In this document: positions 54,296 to 63,795 of the stretch, piece by piece
Layout: each line of letters begins with the position of its first letter
Position numbering within the stretch: the stretch's first letter is position 1
Origin: Deinococcus humi
GTDB lineage: Bacteria; Deinococcota; Deinococci; Deinococcales; Deinococcaceae
Reading direction: 5' to 3'
DNA length: 64,000 nt
Assembly (NCBI RefSeq): GCF_014201875.1
Contig: NZ_JACHFL010000001.1
Coordinates: forward strand, 620,001-684,000
Notes under the pieces: generated by a model
The model's input: only the letters and a program-made list of their open reading frames with translations
What the model was told of the DNA's origin: nothing
Databases searched by the model: none
Position numbers and translations under genes: made by a program

Positions 54296-54301
54296 TAAGG
54301 T
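54296..54301 (+). promoter_or_regulatory. -10 element of hemL
   Basis: TAAGGT followed by seven bases and ATG 54309; it places the start 16 codons inside the longest frame. Confidence 0.6.
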
Positions 54302-54308
54302 GCAGGGT

Positions 54309-55688
54309 ATGACCCAGACGACCTCCTCAACCGCGCAGTCCGAGGCGCTCTTTGCCCGTGCCCGCGCCGTGACGCCGGGCGGCGTGAACAGCCCGGTGCG
54401 GGCCTTCAAAAGCGTGGGCGGCACGCCGCGTTTTATCCGCGAGGCGCACGGCGCGTACCTGACCGACGTCGACGGCGCGCGTTACATCGACTACATCGGC
54501 TCGTGGGGACCGATGATCCTGGGCCACGACCATCCGGCGGTGCGCGAGGCGATTTCGGACGCCCTGCAATACGGCACCAGCTTCGGCGCACCCGGTGAAC
54601 GCGAGGTGGAACTGGCCGAACTGGTCACCCGCCTGACCGGCACGCAGAAGGTGCGCTTCACCAGCAGCGGCACCGAGGCCACCATGAGCGCCCTGCGGCT
54701 GGCCCGCGGCTTCACGAATCAGGGCGGGACCGGGCGCAAACTGATCGTCAAGTTCCGGGGCAATTACCACGGCCACGCCGACGGCCTGCTGGTGGAGGCG
54801 GGCAGCGGTCTGATGACCAATCTGGACGGCGCCCTGGGCGCATCGGCCCCCAGCAGCGCGGGTGTGCCCGAGGAGTACGCCGCCCTGACCCTGGTGTGCG
54901 AGTACAACGACCCGGCGGCGCTGGACACATTGATGGCCGAGCGCGGCGCAGAGGTGGCCGCCGTGATCTTCGAGCCGGTGGTGGGCAATGCCGGGGTTCT
55001 CATTCCCACGCCGGAATTCCTGGCCGCGCTGCACCGCGTTCAGGAGGCGGGCGCGTTGCTGATTGCCGACGAGGTGATGACCGGCTTCCGCCTGTCGCTG
55101 AACGGCGCGACGGGCCTGCTAGGATTGAGGCCGGACCTGACCTGCTGGGGCAAGATCATAGGTGGGGGGCTGCCGGTAGGTGCTTATGGCGGGCGGGCCG
55201 ATGTGATGGATTTTGTCTCTCCGCAGGGACCGGTGTATCAGGCCGGAACCCTCAGCGGCAATCCGCTGGCGATGGCGGCTGGGCTGGCCACCCTGCGGAC
55301 GCTGGAGGCTGACCCCGGCCTCTACGAGCGGTTAGAAGCGTACACGGTCCGGCTGGCCGACGGCCTGAAAGAGGCGGCGGCAGAGGCGGACGTGCCGATC
55401 AGCGTCAACAGAATCGGCTCGATGCTCACGCCCTTTTTTCAGGACGCGCCGCATGGCTCGGTTCGCAACTACACCCAGGCGTCACGCAGCGACACGCAGG
55501 GCTTCGGCAGATGGTTCCAGGGCCTGCTGTCACGGGGCATCTACTGGGCACCCTCTCAGTTCGAGAGTATTTTCGTCAGCGCCTCACATACGAGTGCCGA
55601 ACTGGCTGCCACACTGGAAGCCGCCCGCGCCGCGTTCGCCGCCCTGAACAGCACTGCTTCCGCCACCCATGAAGGAGTTTCGCCTTGA
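54309..55688 (+). CDS. hemL: Glutamate-1-semialdehyde 2,1-aminomutase
   Basis: HemL converts glutamate-1-semialdehyde to 5-aminolevulinate, the C5 entry to haem. The 459-residue PLP enzyme has ARAVTPGGVNSPVRAFKSVG, GSWGPMILGHDHP, ADEVMTGFRLS and the PLP-binding Lys in CWGKIIGGGLPVGAYGG. Length is slightly longer than the usual 430. It forms a two-gene operon with the CoA-binding protein by a TTGA overlap, ending at a strong terminator. Confidence 0.95.
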   Translation: MTQTTSSTAQSEALFARARAVTPGGVNSPVRAFKSVGGTPRFIREAHGAYLTDVDGARYIDYIGSWGPMILGHDHPAVREAISDALQYGTSFGAPGEREVELAELVTRLTGTQKVRFTSSGTEATMSALRLARGFTNQGGTGRKLIVKFRGNYHGHADGLLVEAGSGLMTNLDGALGASAPSSAGVPEEYAALTLVCEYNDPAALDTLMAERGAEVAAVIFEPVVGNAGVLIPTPEFLAALHRVQEAGALLIADEVMTGFRLSLNGATGLLGLRPDLTCWGKIIGGGLPVGAYGGRADVMDFVSPQGPVYQAGTLSGNPLAMAAGLATLRTLEADPGLYERLEAYTVRLADGLKEAAAEADVPISVNRIGSMLTPFFQDAPHGSVRNYTQASRSDTQGFGRWFQGLLSRGIYWAPSQFESIFVSASHTSAELAATLEAARAAFAALNSTASATHEGVSP

Positions 55689-56113
55689 CCCTCGTTCAAT
55701 CGAACCCGGACCTCGTCCGCGTCCTGACCCAGAATAAGATGATTGCCGTGGTGGGCTTTCACCATGACAGCATGAAACCTGCCTTCTACGTTCCGGAATA
55801 CATGCACCGCCAGGGCTATACGGTGATTCCCGTCAATCCTTCGCTGGCAGCGCGGGGCGAGAGCTATTTCGGGCACAAGGCGGTGGCGACGCTGGCTGAG
55901 ATCACGACTCCGGTGGACATTGTGGACATCTTTCGCCGCAGCGACCGGGTACCGGACCACCTGGACGACATCCTGGCGATGAATCCACTGCCCAAAGTCG
56001 TGTGGCTGCAACTGGGCATCCGCAACGACGGCGTGGCCCACAAATTGAATGCGCGCGGCATCGACGTGGTGCAGGACCGCTGCCTGCTGGCCGATCACCG
56101 CGCCCTGCTGTAG
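55685..56113 (+). CDS. CoA-binding domain protein
   Basis: The 142-residue protein is a stand-alone Rossmann-type CoA-binding domain of the YccU type: IAVVGFHHDSMKPAFYVPEYM, TVIPVNPSLAARGESYFG and VWLQLGIRNDGVAHKLNARG. It begins with TTG, seven bases after AAGGAG, and its TTGA overlaps the hemL stop codon. The usual second residue run GxSxxxxK is varied (GFHHDSMK). The biochemical role of the family is not established. Confidence 0.88.
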   Translation: MTLVQSNPDLVRVLTQNKMIAVVGFHHDSMKPAFYVPEYMHRQGYTVIPVNPSLAARGESYFGHKAVATLAEITTPVDIVDIFRRSDRVPDHLDDILAMNPLPKVVWLQLGIRNDGVAHKLNARGIDVVQDRCLLADHRALL

Positions 56114-56147
56114 CTGCACTTCGGAGAGGATTCATCAGGATCGTTCC

Positions 56148-56176
56148 GGTCAGCATCACAGATGCTGGCCGTTTTG
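56148..56176 (+). terminator. Terminator of the hemL operon
   Basis: GGTCAGCATC-ACA-GATGCTGGCC forms a 10-bp stem with one G-U pair, followed by GTTTTGC, 35 bp after the stop. Confidence 0.8.
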
Positions 56177-56219
56177 CATTTACGGCAATCCGCCTGAAAC
56201 GGTCCTCCTACACTTTGGT

Positions 56220-56918
56220 ATGGGCTTTACCTTCGTGTTTCTGTTGCTGCCCCTTCTGTTGCTGATCGCTCTGGCCCTCTGTGCCGGATCATTGCTCGGA
56301 CTGATTTTCTGGCGTTCTACACGCGGGCGCAGGGGCAGCCTTGCTCTGACTTTCACAGCCGCTCTTTTCCCCATCGTCGCCATCCTTGTCACTGGTTTCC
56401 TCTTCGTCTCCTCTTGGATGTTTACTGAGGGTCAGGACTGGGAGAGGGGCAGCATGGATACGTTCAAGACCCCGCTTGGCGGCGGATATTTCGCTACCAG
56501 CTTCGATTTAGTAGACGCTCCGGCCTTCTTAGACCCGGCCCCTGGCGCGGCCACCCCGCCAAGGATCGTGGCCTTCGGCTGCTGGCATCGCCAGCCCTTC
56601 CTGAGGCTGCACGAACACTCACCGTATGTCCAGGTGCAGGTCACGAGGCGACAATTGTTAACCTTTTCGTCAGAGGCTCAATTGAGATCCTCTCTGGCGC
56701 TGCCCAATGGACAGCGCCTGCCCTGGACTGATCGCGCTGGGTTCGAAGACACCCCCTGCATGCCGCAGGCACCAATCGGGTTCAAAGGGGTCAGTTTCAC
56801 CATCTGGACGCTTCTTTCCCTGTGTACGCTGGGGGCTAGTCTGGGCCTGGGCGTTTGGTTTTGGCGGGTGCGTACTTCTCCGGTCATCTGGCCAGAACGA
56901 TCTGAGTCGAGCTGGTGA
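56220..56918 (+). CDS. Hypothetical membrane protein, 232 residues
   Basis: I do not recognise the family. Two N-terminal transmembrane helices (about 3-27 and 42-64), an outside domain of about 115 residues with two cysteines (FGCWHRQP and DTPCMPQ), and a C-terminal helix (about 195-217, WTLLSLCTLGASLGLGVWFW) are visible. A TACACT five bases before the ATG suggests a leaderless mRNA. Base composition is somewhat less GC-biased than the neighbours, which may indicate later acquisition. Confidence 0.65.
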   Translation: MGFTFVFLLLPLLLLIALALCAGSLLGLIFWRSTRGRRGSLALTFTAALFPIVAILVTGFLFVSSWMFTEGQDWERGSMDTFKTPLGGGYFATSFDLVDAPAFLDPAPGAATPPRIVAFGCWHRQPFLRLHEHSPYVQVQVTRRQLLTFSSEAQLRSSLALPNGQRLPWTDRAGFEDTPCMPQAPIGFKGVSFTIWTLLSLCTLGASLGLGVWFWRVRTSPVIWPERSESSW

Positions 56919-57053
56919 AGACGCTTTCGAGACTGATTTCGATGCTGGCCAGGACGATTCTAATGACTACTCCCCGAAGCACAGCCAAAGTCAGGAGAAG
57001 AGCTCAGGAGGTATTTGCGCCCCCTCTCCATCTCCCCTTGCCACGAGCTGCGT

Positions 57054-58139
<1,086 letters not shown>

Positions 58140-58216
58140 CTTCAGGAGATCGAGGATGAAGAATATGTGATAGCCGTATGGTCCACAGATCTTGCACAGG
58201 ACGGATCAGAAACCCG

Positions 58217-58222
58217 TATTGT
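58217..58222 (+). promoter_or_regulatory. -10 element of the secreted YbjN-type gene
   Basis: TATTGT followed by six bases and ATG 58229. Confidence 0.65.
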
Positions 58223-58228
58223 GATGCT

Positions 58229-58726
58229 ATGAACAAAAAAATGATGCTGGCTGGTCTGCTGCTCCTGAGTCTTACTGACGCAGCCCTGGCGGGCGGGGCG
58301 GGCGCACCCGTCACTGGAACGAATGCTCAGGTGCAGGCAGCCACCCCCGACGCTGTTGCCGCCGCTCTGCGGGCAGCCGGATACAAGGTCACCGTGAACC
58401 CCACAGACCCCGATAGCGACCCCAGCCTGACAGTCAACGCGGGCGACTACGAGATTGACGTCTGGCTCAGCGGCTGCCAGAAAAACGTCTGCTCGCGGGT
58501 CACGGCCAGTTCCTACTGGGACTACAGCGATGACGAGGATATGCTGGACACCGAGCTGATCAACGACTGGAACGGCAATTATTACACCCAGGCCTACGTC
58601 TACGAGGGCGCATACTACCTGGACAGCACCATGCCGATCCGAGGTGGCTACACCAGGGCCGCGCTGAACGCCTGGATGGTGGACTACCTGGAAGATGTGG
58701 CGGCTTTTGAGGAAGAGCTGCCCTGA
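58229..58726 (+). CDS. Secreted YbjN domain-containing protein
   Basis: The 165-residue precursor has a signal peptide (MNKKMMLAGLLLLSLTDAALA) and a YbjN-like domain: PDAVAAALRAAGYKVTVNPT at its start, strands with GDYEIDVWLSGCQKNVC, and LINDWNGNYYTQAYVYEGAYY. Two cysteines five residues apart could form a disulfide. YbjN relatives in E. coli act in stress responses, without a known enzymatic activity. The start is set by the -10 spacing. Confidence 0.82.
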   Translation: MNKKMMLAGLLLLSLTDAALAGGAGAPVTGTNAQVQAATPDAVAAALRAAGYKVTVNPTDPDSDPSLTVNAGDYEIDVWLSGCQKNVCSRVTASSYWDYSDDEDMLDTELINDWNGNYYTQAYVYEGAYYLDSTMPIRGGYTRAALNAWMVDYLEDVAAFEEELP

Positions 58727-58745
58727 AGTGACGTTGCCACAGGAA

Positions 58746-58780
58746 GCCGCCGGGAGCATGAACGCCCGGCGGCTCTTGTA
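58746..58780 (+). terminator. Terminator after the secreted YbjN-type gene
   Basis: GCCGCCGGG and CCCGGCGGC form a perfect 9-bp stem with a 10-nt loop, followed by TCTTGTATCT. Confidence 0.75.
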
Positions 58781-58813
58781 TCTCCTGAATATTTCCGACC
58801 CGACTTTCTGTCC

Positions 58814-59284
58814 TCAGGCGCTCAGCCCTTTGCTGCCGTGCAAGGTACGTTCCATTGCGTCAGTCACTTCCGCCTCGAAGCGGCGCAGGTGTTCGCGCAG
58901 ACGGTCCATCTCGGTCACGCCCAGGTCCGGCAGCCACAGCACGCTGCGGCCCAGCACCGCGAAGGCCAGTGGAGCGTCCCCGTCCGGCTCGCCGTCTTCC
59001 TCGTCGGGCTCCACCGGATCCAGGTTCAGGCTGCCGTAATCCAGACCCTGATTGAGCAGGTTCATGCCCATCAGGATCTCAGGCAGGCTGTCTTCTTCTA
59101 CGTACAGGTCAAGGTCCAGATGCAGGCGCACGATCACGCCGCCCTGGTGGTCTGCATCGGCAAATAGGGCCACTCTGGAGTCGCCGTGCTGGATGAGCGC
59201 TCCGTCATCCACCGCTTCGACGGTCAAACCGCTGGCCTGCAGCGCAGACACGATCCGCTGCAATTCGGACTGGGGGGCCGTCAT
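58814..59284 (-). CDS. YbjN-like cytoplasmic protein
   Basis: The 156-residue acidic protein begins with a helix (SELQRIVSALQASGLTVEAV), then strands (GDSRVALFADADHQGGVIVRL) and a helix-strand segment MGMNLLNQGLDYGSLNLDP, as in YbjN-type chaperone-like domains. A Glu/Asp-rich loop (EPDEEDGEPDGDAP) and a C-terminal helix follow. There is no signal peptide. It converges on the secreted YbjN-type gene. The start at 59284 follows TATACT by seven bases. Confidence 0.75.
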   Translation of the reverse strand: MTAPQSELQRIVSALQASGLTVEAVDDGALIQHGDSRVALFADADHQGGVIVRLHLDLDLYVEEDSLPEILMGMNLLNQGLDYGSLNLDPVEPDEEDGEPDGDAPLAFAVLGRSVLWLPDLGVTEMDRLREHLRRFEAEVTDAMERTLHGSKGLSA

Positions 59285-59291
59285 GCCCGGA

Positions 59292-59297
59292 AGTATA
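59292..59297 (-). promoter_or_regulatory. -10 element of the cytoplasmic YbjN-like gene
   Basis: TATACT followed by seven bases and ATG 59284. Confidence 0.65.
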
Positions 59298-59687
59298 GAG
59301 CGTGGTTGCTGGCGCAACCGGAAGCCTTCGCCCTTTGCCTTGGCATCGTTATTCCCGTCGTCGCCAACCTCGTGCAGCAGGGGCAGAGATAAGAGCGTGT
59401 AGACACTGTCGTCATCGGATTGCCCAAAGCTCTGTCACAGGGACGCCATAGGCTTAAAAAGACCTAGTACGGGCCGCAGACACGGTCACTGTTCCGGTCC
59501 AGGCCGATAACCTTAGAGTCCCGCCAGATCAGCCGATGTGCGTTTCGCCCTCAGGCACAGCACAGACTTAGCACGCGGCAACGCTAGGAAGCCAATCTCA
59601 CCTTCTATCTGCATTACAGCAGTGAAAGGGTGAACAGCTCGAATCAGGTGACCGTGAAGGTGATGAGGCCAACGACCCCGTCATGTG
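59298..59687. other. Intergenic region with a possible gene remnant
   Basis: No intact gene was found. On the plus strand about 59593-59680 encodes NLTFYLHYSSERVNSSNQVT and continues VKVMRP after an in-frame TAG, with no start codon. The alternating pattern looks like a surface-protein strand region and could be a decayed gene end. The rest has no recognisable structure. Confidence 0.35.
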
Positions 59688-60689
59688 TCAGGCGTGGTAG
59701 ATCCATCTGCCGTCCTCCTCCTGCCAGGTGCGGTAAAGCTGGCCCAGCAGCCGCAGGTGTTCGGCGTGGGCCAGCGTCTCGGCCAGGGCAAAGCGGCGTC
59801 CGCTGACGTTCAAGTCGCGGTTGAACATCGCCAGCGACAGGTCATAGGCGCTGCGGGGCTCCCGGCCCGCCTCGGCCTTGATGAAATCCAGTCGCTCATG
59901 GTGGTGGCCCCTGAGTTCGCGGGCGCGAGCCTGCACGCCGGTCATGACCGGGCCGTGGTGGCCCACGACGGCCTGCGCGGGATTCAGGGCCTCGAGCTTG
60001 CCCAGCGTTTGCAGGTAATCGCCCAGCGGATCGGGGCGGGTGTAGGCGTACAAGCCGACGTTTGGGCTGATGCGCGGCAGGATGGCGTCACCGGCGATCA
60101 GCATGCCGCCTTCCGCGTTCCACAGGCCCAGATGTCCGTCAGCATGGCCGGGCAGCCACAGCACCTCCCAGTCGCGTCCGGTCAGCGTGACATTCTGGCC
60201 CTCGCGCAGCGGCGTGACGTGCTGCGCGGGCTGCACCCGGTCCCGGCCCCGCCGGTTGTCCGCGCCCATGCTTTCCAGCGACTCCTGCGGCAAGCCATGA
60301 TCGCGCATGTGCTTCAAGTGCCCCGGCAGCCACTCCTCCCACAGGTGCCAGTAGCGCTCGCCGCGCCCGATCTCCACGTCCAGCATCTGCACGTCCGCGC
60401 CGGACCGGGCCTCTACCACGCCGGCCAGCCCGTAGTGGTCCGGGTGGTGGTGGGTAATGATGGCCCGTTCCACGTCACCCCAGCCTAGGCCCAGTTCGCT
60501 CAGGCCCGCCGCAATGGCCGTCTGGGCCTCGGGCGTGTCGAGCGCGGTGTCGACCATAGTCACCGGGCCACCATCTTCCGGCTTATCGAGCAGCACAGTT
60601 ACGGTCTTCATGGGGTAGGGAATCGGCACTTGCAGGGCGTGCAAGGTGCCCACCACAGGCGTCAGCACCGGAGCATCGGAAGCGGTCAT
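59688..60689 (-). CDS. Metallo-beta-lactamase fold hydrolase
   Basis: The 333-residue protein has the dinuclear metal motif THHHPDH (about residue 78), His in WLPGHADGHLG, bridging Asp in IAGDAILP and a last His in VGHHGPV, so both metal sites look complete. A C-terminal helical domain with SAYDLSLAMFNRDL and LAETLAHAEHLRLLGQLYR resembles the LACTB2/RNase-type and glyoxalase II-like relatives that cleave thioesters or phosphodiesters. The substrate is unknown. The start follows TAGCCT by seven bases. Confidence 0.87.
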   Translation of the reverse strand: MTASDAPVLTPVVGTLHALQVPIPYPMKTVTVLLDKPEDGGPVTMVDTALDTPEAQTAIAAGLSELGLGWGDVERAIITHHHPDHYGLAGVVEARSGADVQMLDVEIGRGERYWHLWEEWLPGHLKHMRDHGLPQESLESMGADNRRGRDRVQPAQHVTPLREGQNVTLTGRDWEVLWLPGHADGHLGLWNAEGGMLIAGDAILPRISPNVGLYAYTRPDPLGDYLQTLGKLEALNPAQAVVGHHGPVMTGVQARARELRGHHHERLDFIKAEAGREPRSAYDLSLAMFNRDLNVSGRRFALAETLAHAEHLRLLGQLYRTWQEEDGRWIYHA

Positions 60690-60696
60690 GCCCGGC

Positions 60697-60702
60697 AGGC
60701 TA
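60697..60702 (-). promoter_or_regulatory. -10 element of the metallo-beta-lactamase fold gene
   Basis: TAGCCT followed by seven bases and ATG 60689. Confidence 0.6.
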
Positions 60703-60739
60703 GCACCCGTTTCAAGTCCTCAGCGGGGCGGCGTGACGC

Positions 60740-60745
60740 TAGGCT
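60740..60745 (+). promoter_or_regulatory. -10 element of the alpha-glucosidase gene
   Basis: TAGGCT followed by seven bases and ATG 60753; it lies back to back with the promoter of the divergent hydrolase gene. Confidence 0.6.
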
Positions 60746-60752
60746 ATAAACG

Positions 60753-63149
60753 ATGAGACTAGGCCAGTTCGTGACGGAAGGCGGCGTACAGGTCCGCGTG
60801 TGGGGCGAAACTGACGTGCTGGTGGTCAGCACGCCGATACCAGGGGTGTTGCGGGTGAGGCTAGCGCCACAGGCACGGGCCAACGGCCTGGGCTTCCCAC
60901 GCCTGACCGAAAAACGCAGCTTCGCCCTGCACCCCGATCTGCCCGAACCTGAGCGCCTGAGCGTACAGGAGGACGGCGAGACCTTGCAGATCAGCGGCGG
61001 CGGCCTGACCCTGCAGCTGAACCGCAGCAGCGGCGCGTGGCGGGTGACCGGGGGCCAGGATGGGGGGCCGGAGCGCGAGCTGGCAAGCGTGCTGGACTGG
61101 AGTGGCGACGCGCCCACCGCCCGCCCCGCCATGACCGCCGAGCGTTTCAACCTGCGCCGCAGCCGCCTGAGCGTGGCGGCCCCCGAGGGCGCGGCCTACC
61201 TGGGCTTCGGCGAGCGCGTGGGGCCGCTGGACAAACGCGGCATGCAGCTCACGTTCTGGAACACCGACTGCTATCCGCACCACACCGACACCGATCCGCT
61301 GTACATCAGCGTGCCGTTTACCACGGTGGTGCAGGGTGGCCTGGCCCACGGCATCTTTGTGGACGAGACGTGGCGCATGACGGCGGACGTGGCCCGCACA
61401 AATCCGTACGCGCTGGACTTCGCCTCTGCCGGGCCGGAACTGGACGTGTACGTGCTGGCCGGCCCGCGCCCAGCCGACGTGCTGCGCCGCTTTGCGGACC
61501 TGACCGGCCACGCCCCGATGCCCCCGTTGTGGGCGCTGGGCGCCGCGCAGAGCCGCTGGGGCTACCGCACCGCAGACGATCTGCGGGCCGTGATCGCGGG
61601 CTACCGCGAACGCAACCTGCCGCTGGACAGTGTGTACATCGACATCGAGTACATGGACGCTTTCAAGGTCTGGACGGTCAACCGCGCGGGCTTTCCGGAT
61701 CTCAAGGCGTTCGTGAAAGAGGCGGCCAAAGAAGGCGTCAAGCTGGTGCCGATCATCGACCCGGGCATCAAGCTGGAAGCGGGCTACGACGTGTACGAGG
61801 AGGCCCTGAAAAACGATTACCTGGTCCGCACCGCGCGCGGCGATGTGCTGGTGGGCGAGGTCTGGCCCGATCCGGCCGTGTTCCCCGACTTCACCCGTCC
61901 CGAGGTGGTGGCGTGGTGGGCGGGGCGGCACAAGCTGTTCACCGACGCCGGCATTCAGGGCCAGTGGAACGACATGAACGAACCTGCCTGCTTCTCGCTG
62001 GCGCAGCCCAGGGAAACGGAGGGCAAAACCCTGCCCTACGATGCGCTGCACGGTTCGCGCAGTCATCTGGAGATGCACAACGCCTACGCCAATCCCATGA
62101 GTCAGGCCAGCCGCGCCGGGTACGCCAAGTACAGCCCCGAGATTCGCCCGTGGATCATCTCGCGGGCCGGTTACGCGGGCATCCAGCGGCACGCGACCGT
62201 GTGGACCGGAGACAATGCCGCCACCTGGTCCCACCTGGCCCTGAGCCTGCCGATGATCGGAGGCCTGGGCCTGAGCGGGATTCCGTTTGCCGCGGCGGAC
62301 GTGGGCGGCTTCGGCGGCGACACCACTGGTGAACTGCTGGCCCGCTGGTACCAGACGGCAGTGGGATACCCCTTCCTCCGCAATCACTCGGCGCAGGGCA
62401 CGGTGGATCAGGAACCATGGCGTTTTGGGGAACCGTACACCAGTGTCATCCACGCCGCGCTGGAGTTGCGTTACCGCCTGCTGCCGCACCTGTACACGCT
62501 GGCCCATCTGGCGTCCCAGACGGGGCTGCCCGTCCTGAGGCCGCTGGCCCTGCATCACGCGGCCGACGAGACCGCCCTGCGTACCGACAGCCAGTACCTG
62601 CTGGGGTACGGACTGATGGTGGCCCCGGTGATGGCAGCAGGCCACCGGGGGCGGCAGGTGTATCTCCCGGCGGGACGCTGGGCCGCCGTGTTCAATCTGG
62701 CCGAGTTCGGCGCCGTCCATGACGGCCCCGCCCATGTCACCGCAGAAGCGCCGCTCCACACGCTGCCGCTGTACCTGAAGGCGGGCGAGGCCCTGCCGCT
62801 GACCGAGCCCGCCGCCCACACCACCCAGGCCCGCTGGCCGCGCGTGACCTGGCTGGCGCATCTGGGTGAAACCGGCTTCGTGGGCCAGTTGTACGAGGAC
62901 GCAGGCGACGGCCCTCTGGAGGGCCGCTCCACCCGCCTGATTGGGGACCGGGAGGCCGGCAGACTAAGCATCCGGCGCGAGGCCGAGGGCGCTGCGTCCC
63001 TGCCCGAACAGCGCGAAACTCTGCATATCATCGGCCTGGAACCGGTGCGAGAGGTACAGGGGGCGGCCTCCTTCTCCTATGAGGACGGCGTCCTGCGCCT
63101 GACCCTGCCCGCTCGCTGGGAGGAAGTCACCGTGACCTGGGTGGAGTAA
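60753..63149 (+). CDS. Glycoside hydrolase family 31 alpha-glucosidase
   Basis: The 798-residue protein hydrolyses terminal alpha-linked glucose. The layout is an N-terminal beta-sandwich (1-240), a (beta/alpha)8 barrel (about 250-590) and C-terminal beta domains. The nucleophile Asp is in QWNDMNEP, the acid/base Asp in WTGDNAATW, and DSVYIDIEYMDAFKVWTVN is the family substrate-binding strand. No signal peptide is seen, so it probably acts inside the cell on maltodextrins or imported oligosaccharides. No sugar transporter is adjacent. Confidence 0.94.
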   Translation: MRLGQFVTEGGVQVRVWGETDVLVVSTPIPGVLRVRLAPQARANGLGFPRLTEKRSFALHPDLPEPERLSVQEDGETLQISGGGLTLQLNRSSGAWRVTGGQDGGPERELASVLDWSGDAPTARPAMTAERFNLRRSRLSVAAPEGAAYLGFGERVGPLDKRGMQLTFWNTDCYPHHTDTDPLYISVPFTTVVQGGLAHGIFVDETWRMTADVARTNPYALDFASAGPELDVYVLAGPRPADVLRRFADLTGHAPMPPLWALGAAQSRWGYRTADDLRAVIAGYRERNLPLDSVYIDIEYMDAFKVWTVNRAGFPDLKAFVKEAAKEGVKLVPIIDPGIKLEAGYDVYEEALKNDYLVRTARGDVLVGEVWPDPAVFPDFTRPEVVAWWAGRHKLFTDAGIQGQWNDMNEPACFSLAQPRETEGKTLPYDALHGSRSHLEMHNAYANPMSQASRAGYAKYSPEIRPWIISRAGYAGIQRHATVWTGDNAATWSHLALSLPMIGGLGLSGIPFAAADVGGFGGDTTGELLARWYQTAVGYPFLRNHSAQGTVDQEPWRFGEPYTSVIHAALELRYRLLPHLYTLAHLASQTGLPVLRPLALHHAADETALRTDSQYLLGYGLMVAPVMAAGHRGRQVYLPAGRWAAVFNLAEFGAVHDGPAHVTAEAPLHTLPLYLKAGEALPLTEPAAHTTQARWPRVTWLAHLGETGFVGQLYEDAGDGPLEGRSTRLIGDREAGRLSIRREAEGAASLPEQRETLHIIGLEPVREVQGAASFSYEDGVLRLTLPARWEEVTVTWVE

Positions 63150-63300
63150 GAGCGTCAGCGTTCAGAACCTGCCGCTCAAGGGTGCGGTCTGTCACGAGGC
63201 TTAGGCGTCATTGTCCGGCCACTTCCGAGGAGAGTCAGGGGCTGGAAAAAGCGCGACTGAACTCCTGAGCGCACGGTGCGCCCCTGTCTCTTCGTAGACT

Positions 63301-63783
63301 TCAGACAGGCAGACGGTACAGCGTCACGTCGAAGCCCTTGACCGTGCGCGCTCCGACGTTCTGAAACCCGAAGTCTTCGTAGATGGCGCGTAGTTTGGGC
63401 CGCGCGGTCGCGGTGTCCAGCTTGAGCCAGGGCCGGCCCCGCTCTGCCGTTTCCCGCACGGCCTCGCGCAGCAGTAAAGCCGACAGGCCCTGACCCTGCG
63501 CCTCCGGGTGGACGGCCAGTTTGTGCAGGTACAGCGCGTCCTCCGGCGGATCGTCCGGCCAGAACAGAGGATCTGCTTCCAGCAGACACAGGCACGCCAC
63601 CGCCACGTCGCCGCGCCAGGCCACGCGCCAGCAGGGGGGCGGATAGTGCCGGGCCAGGCGTTCGGGGGTCAGGCTGGACTCGGGCCACAGCGGCTCGCCG
63701 CGCGCTTTCAGATGCAGGGCAGCGGCGATCAGCACGGCCGAGGCGGCCAGATCGTCACCCGTGGTCAGCGTCACGCCGCTCAT
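63301..63783 (-). CDS. GNAT family N-acetyltransferase
   Basis: The 160-residue protein has the GNAT core: strands with VAVACLCLLEADPLFWPDD, then LYLHKLAVHPEAQGQGLSAL with the acetyl-CoA loop (QGQGLS) and the late motif LRAIYEDFGFQNVG. The EDALYLHKLAVHPEAQG region is typical of acetyltransferases acting on small amines or N-termini. The substrate is unknown. The start follows TAGACT by six bases, and that hexamer contains the stop codon of the upstream Rieske gene. Confidence 0.87.
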   Translation of the reverse strand: MSGVTLTTGDDLAASAVLIAAALHLKARGEPLWPESSLTPERLARHYPPPCWRVAWRGDVAVACLCLLEADPLFWPDDPPEDALYLHKLAVHPEAQGQGLSALLLREAVRETAERGRPWLKLDTATARPKLRAIYEDFGFQNVGARTVKGFDVTLYRLPV

Positions 63784-63789
63784 GAACGC

Positions 63790-63795
63790 AGTCTA
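63790..63795 (-). promoter_or_regulatory. -10 element of the GNAT gene
   Basis: TAGACT six bases before ATG 63783; its TAG is the stop codon of the Rieske protein gene. Confidence 0.65.

Noticed and set aside
59186..59392. 68-codon plus-strand ORF with a hydrophobic end
   Set aside because: Mostly antisense to the YbjN-like gene and lacks start signals.
60861..62861. 666-codon minus-strand open frame
   Set aside because: Antisense to the GH31 alpha-glucosidase, which has complete catalytic motifs.
63269..63281. Palindrome GCGCACGGTGCGC as terminator of the GNAT gene
   Set aside because: It lies about 20 bp after the stop but no U-tract follows it on the minus strand, so it was not called.
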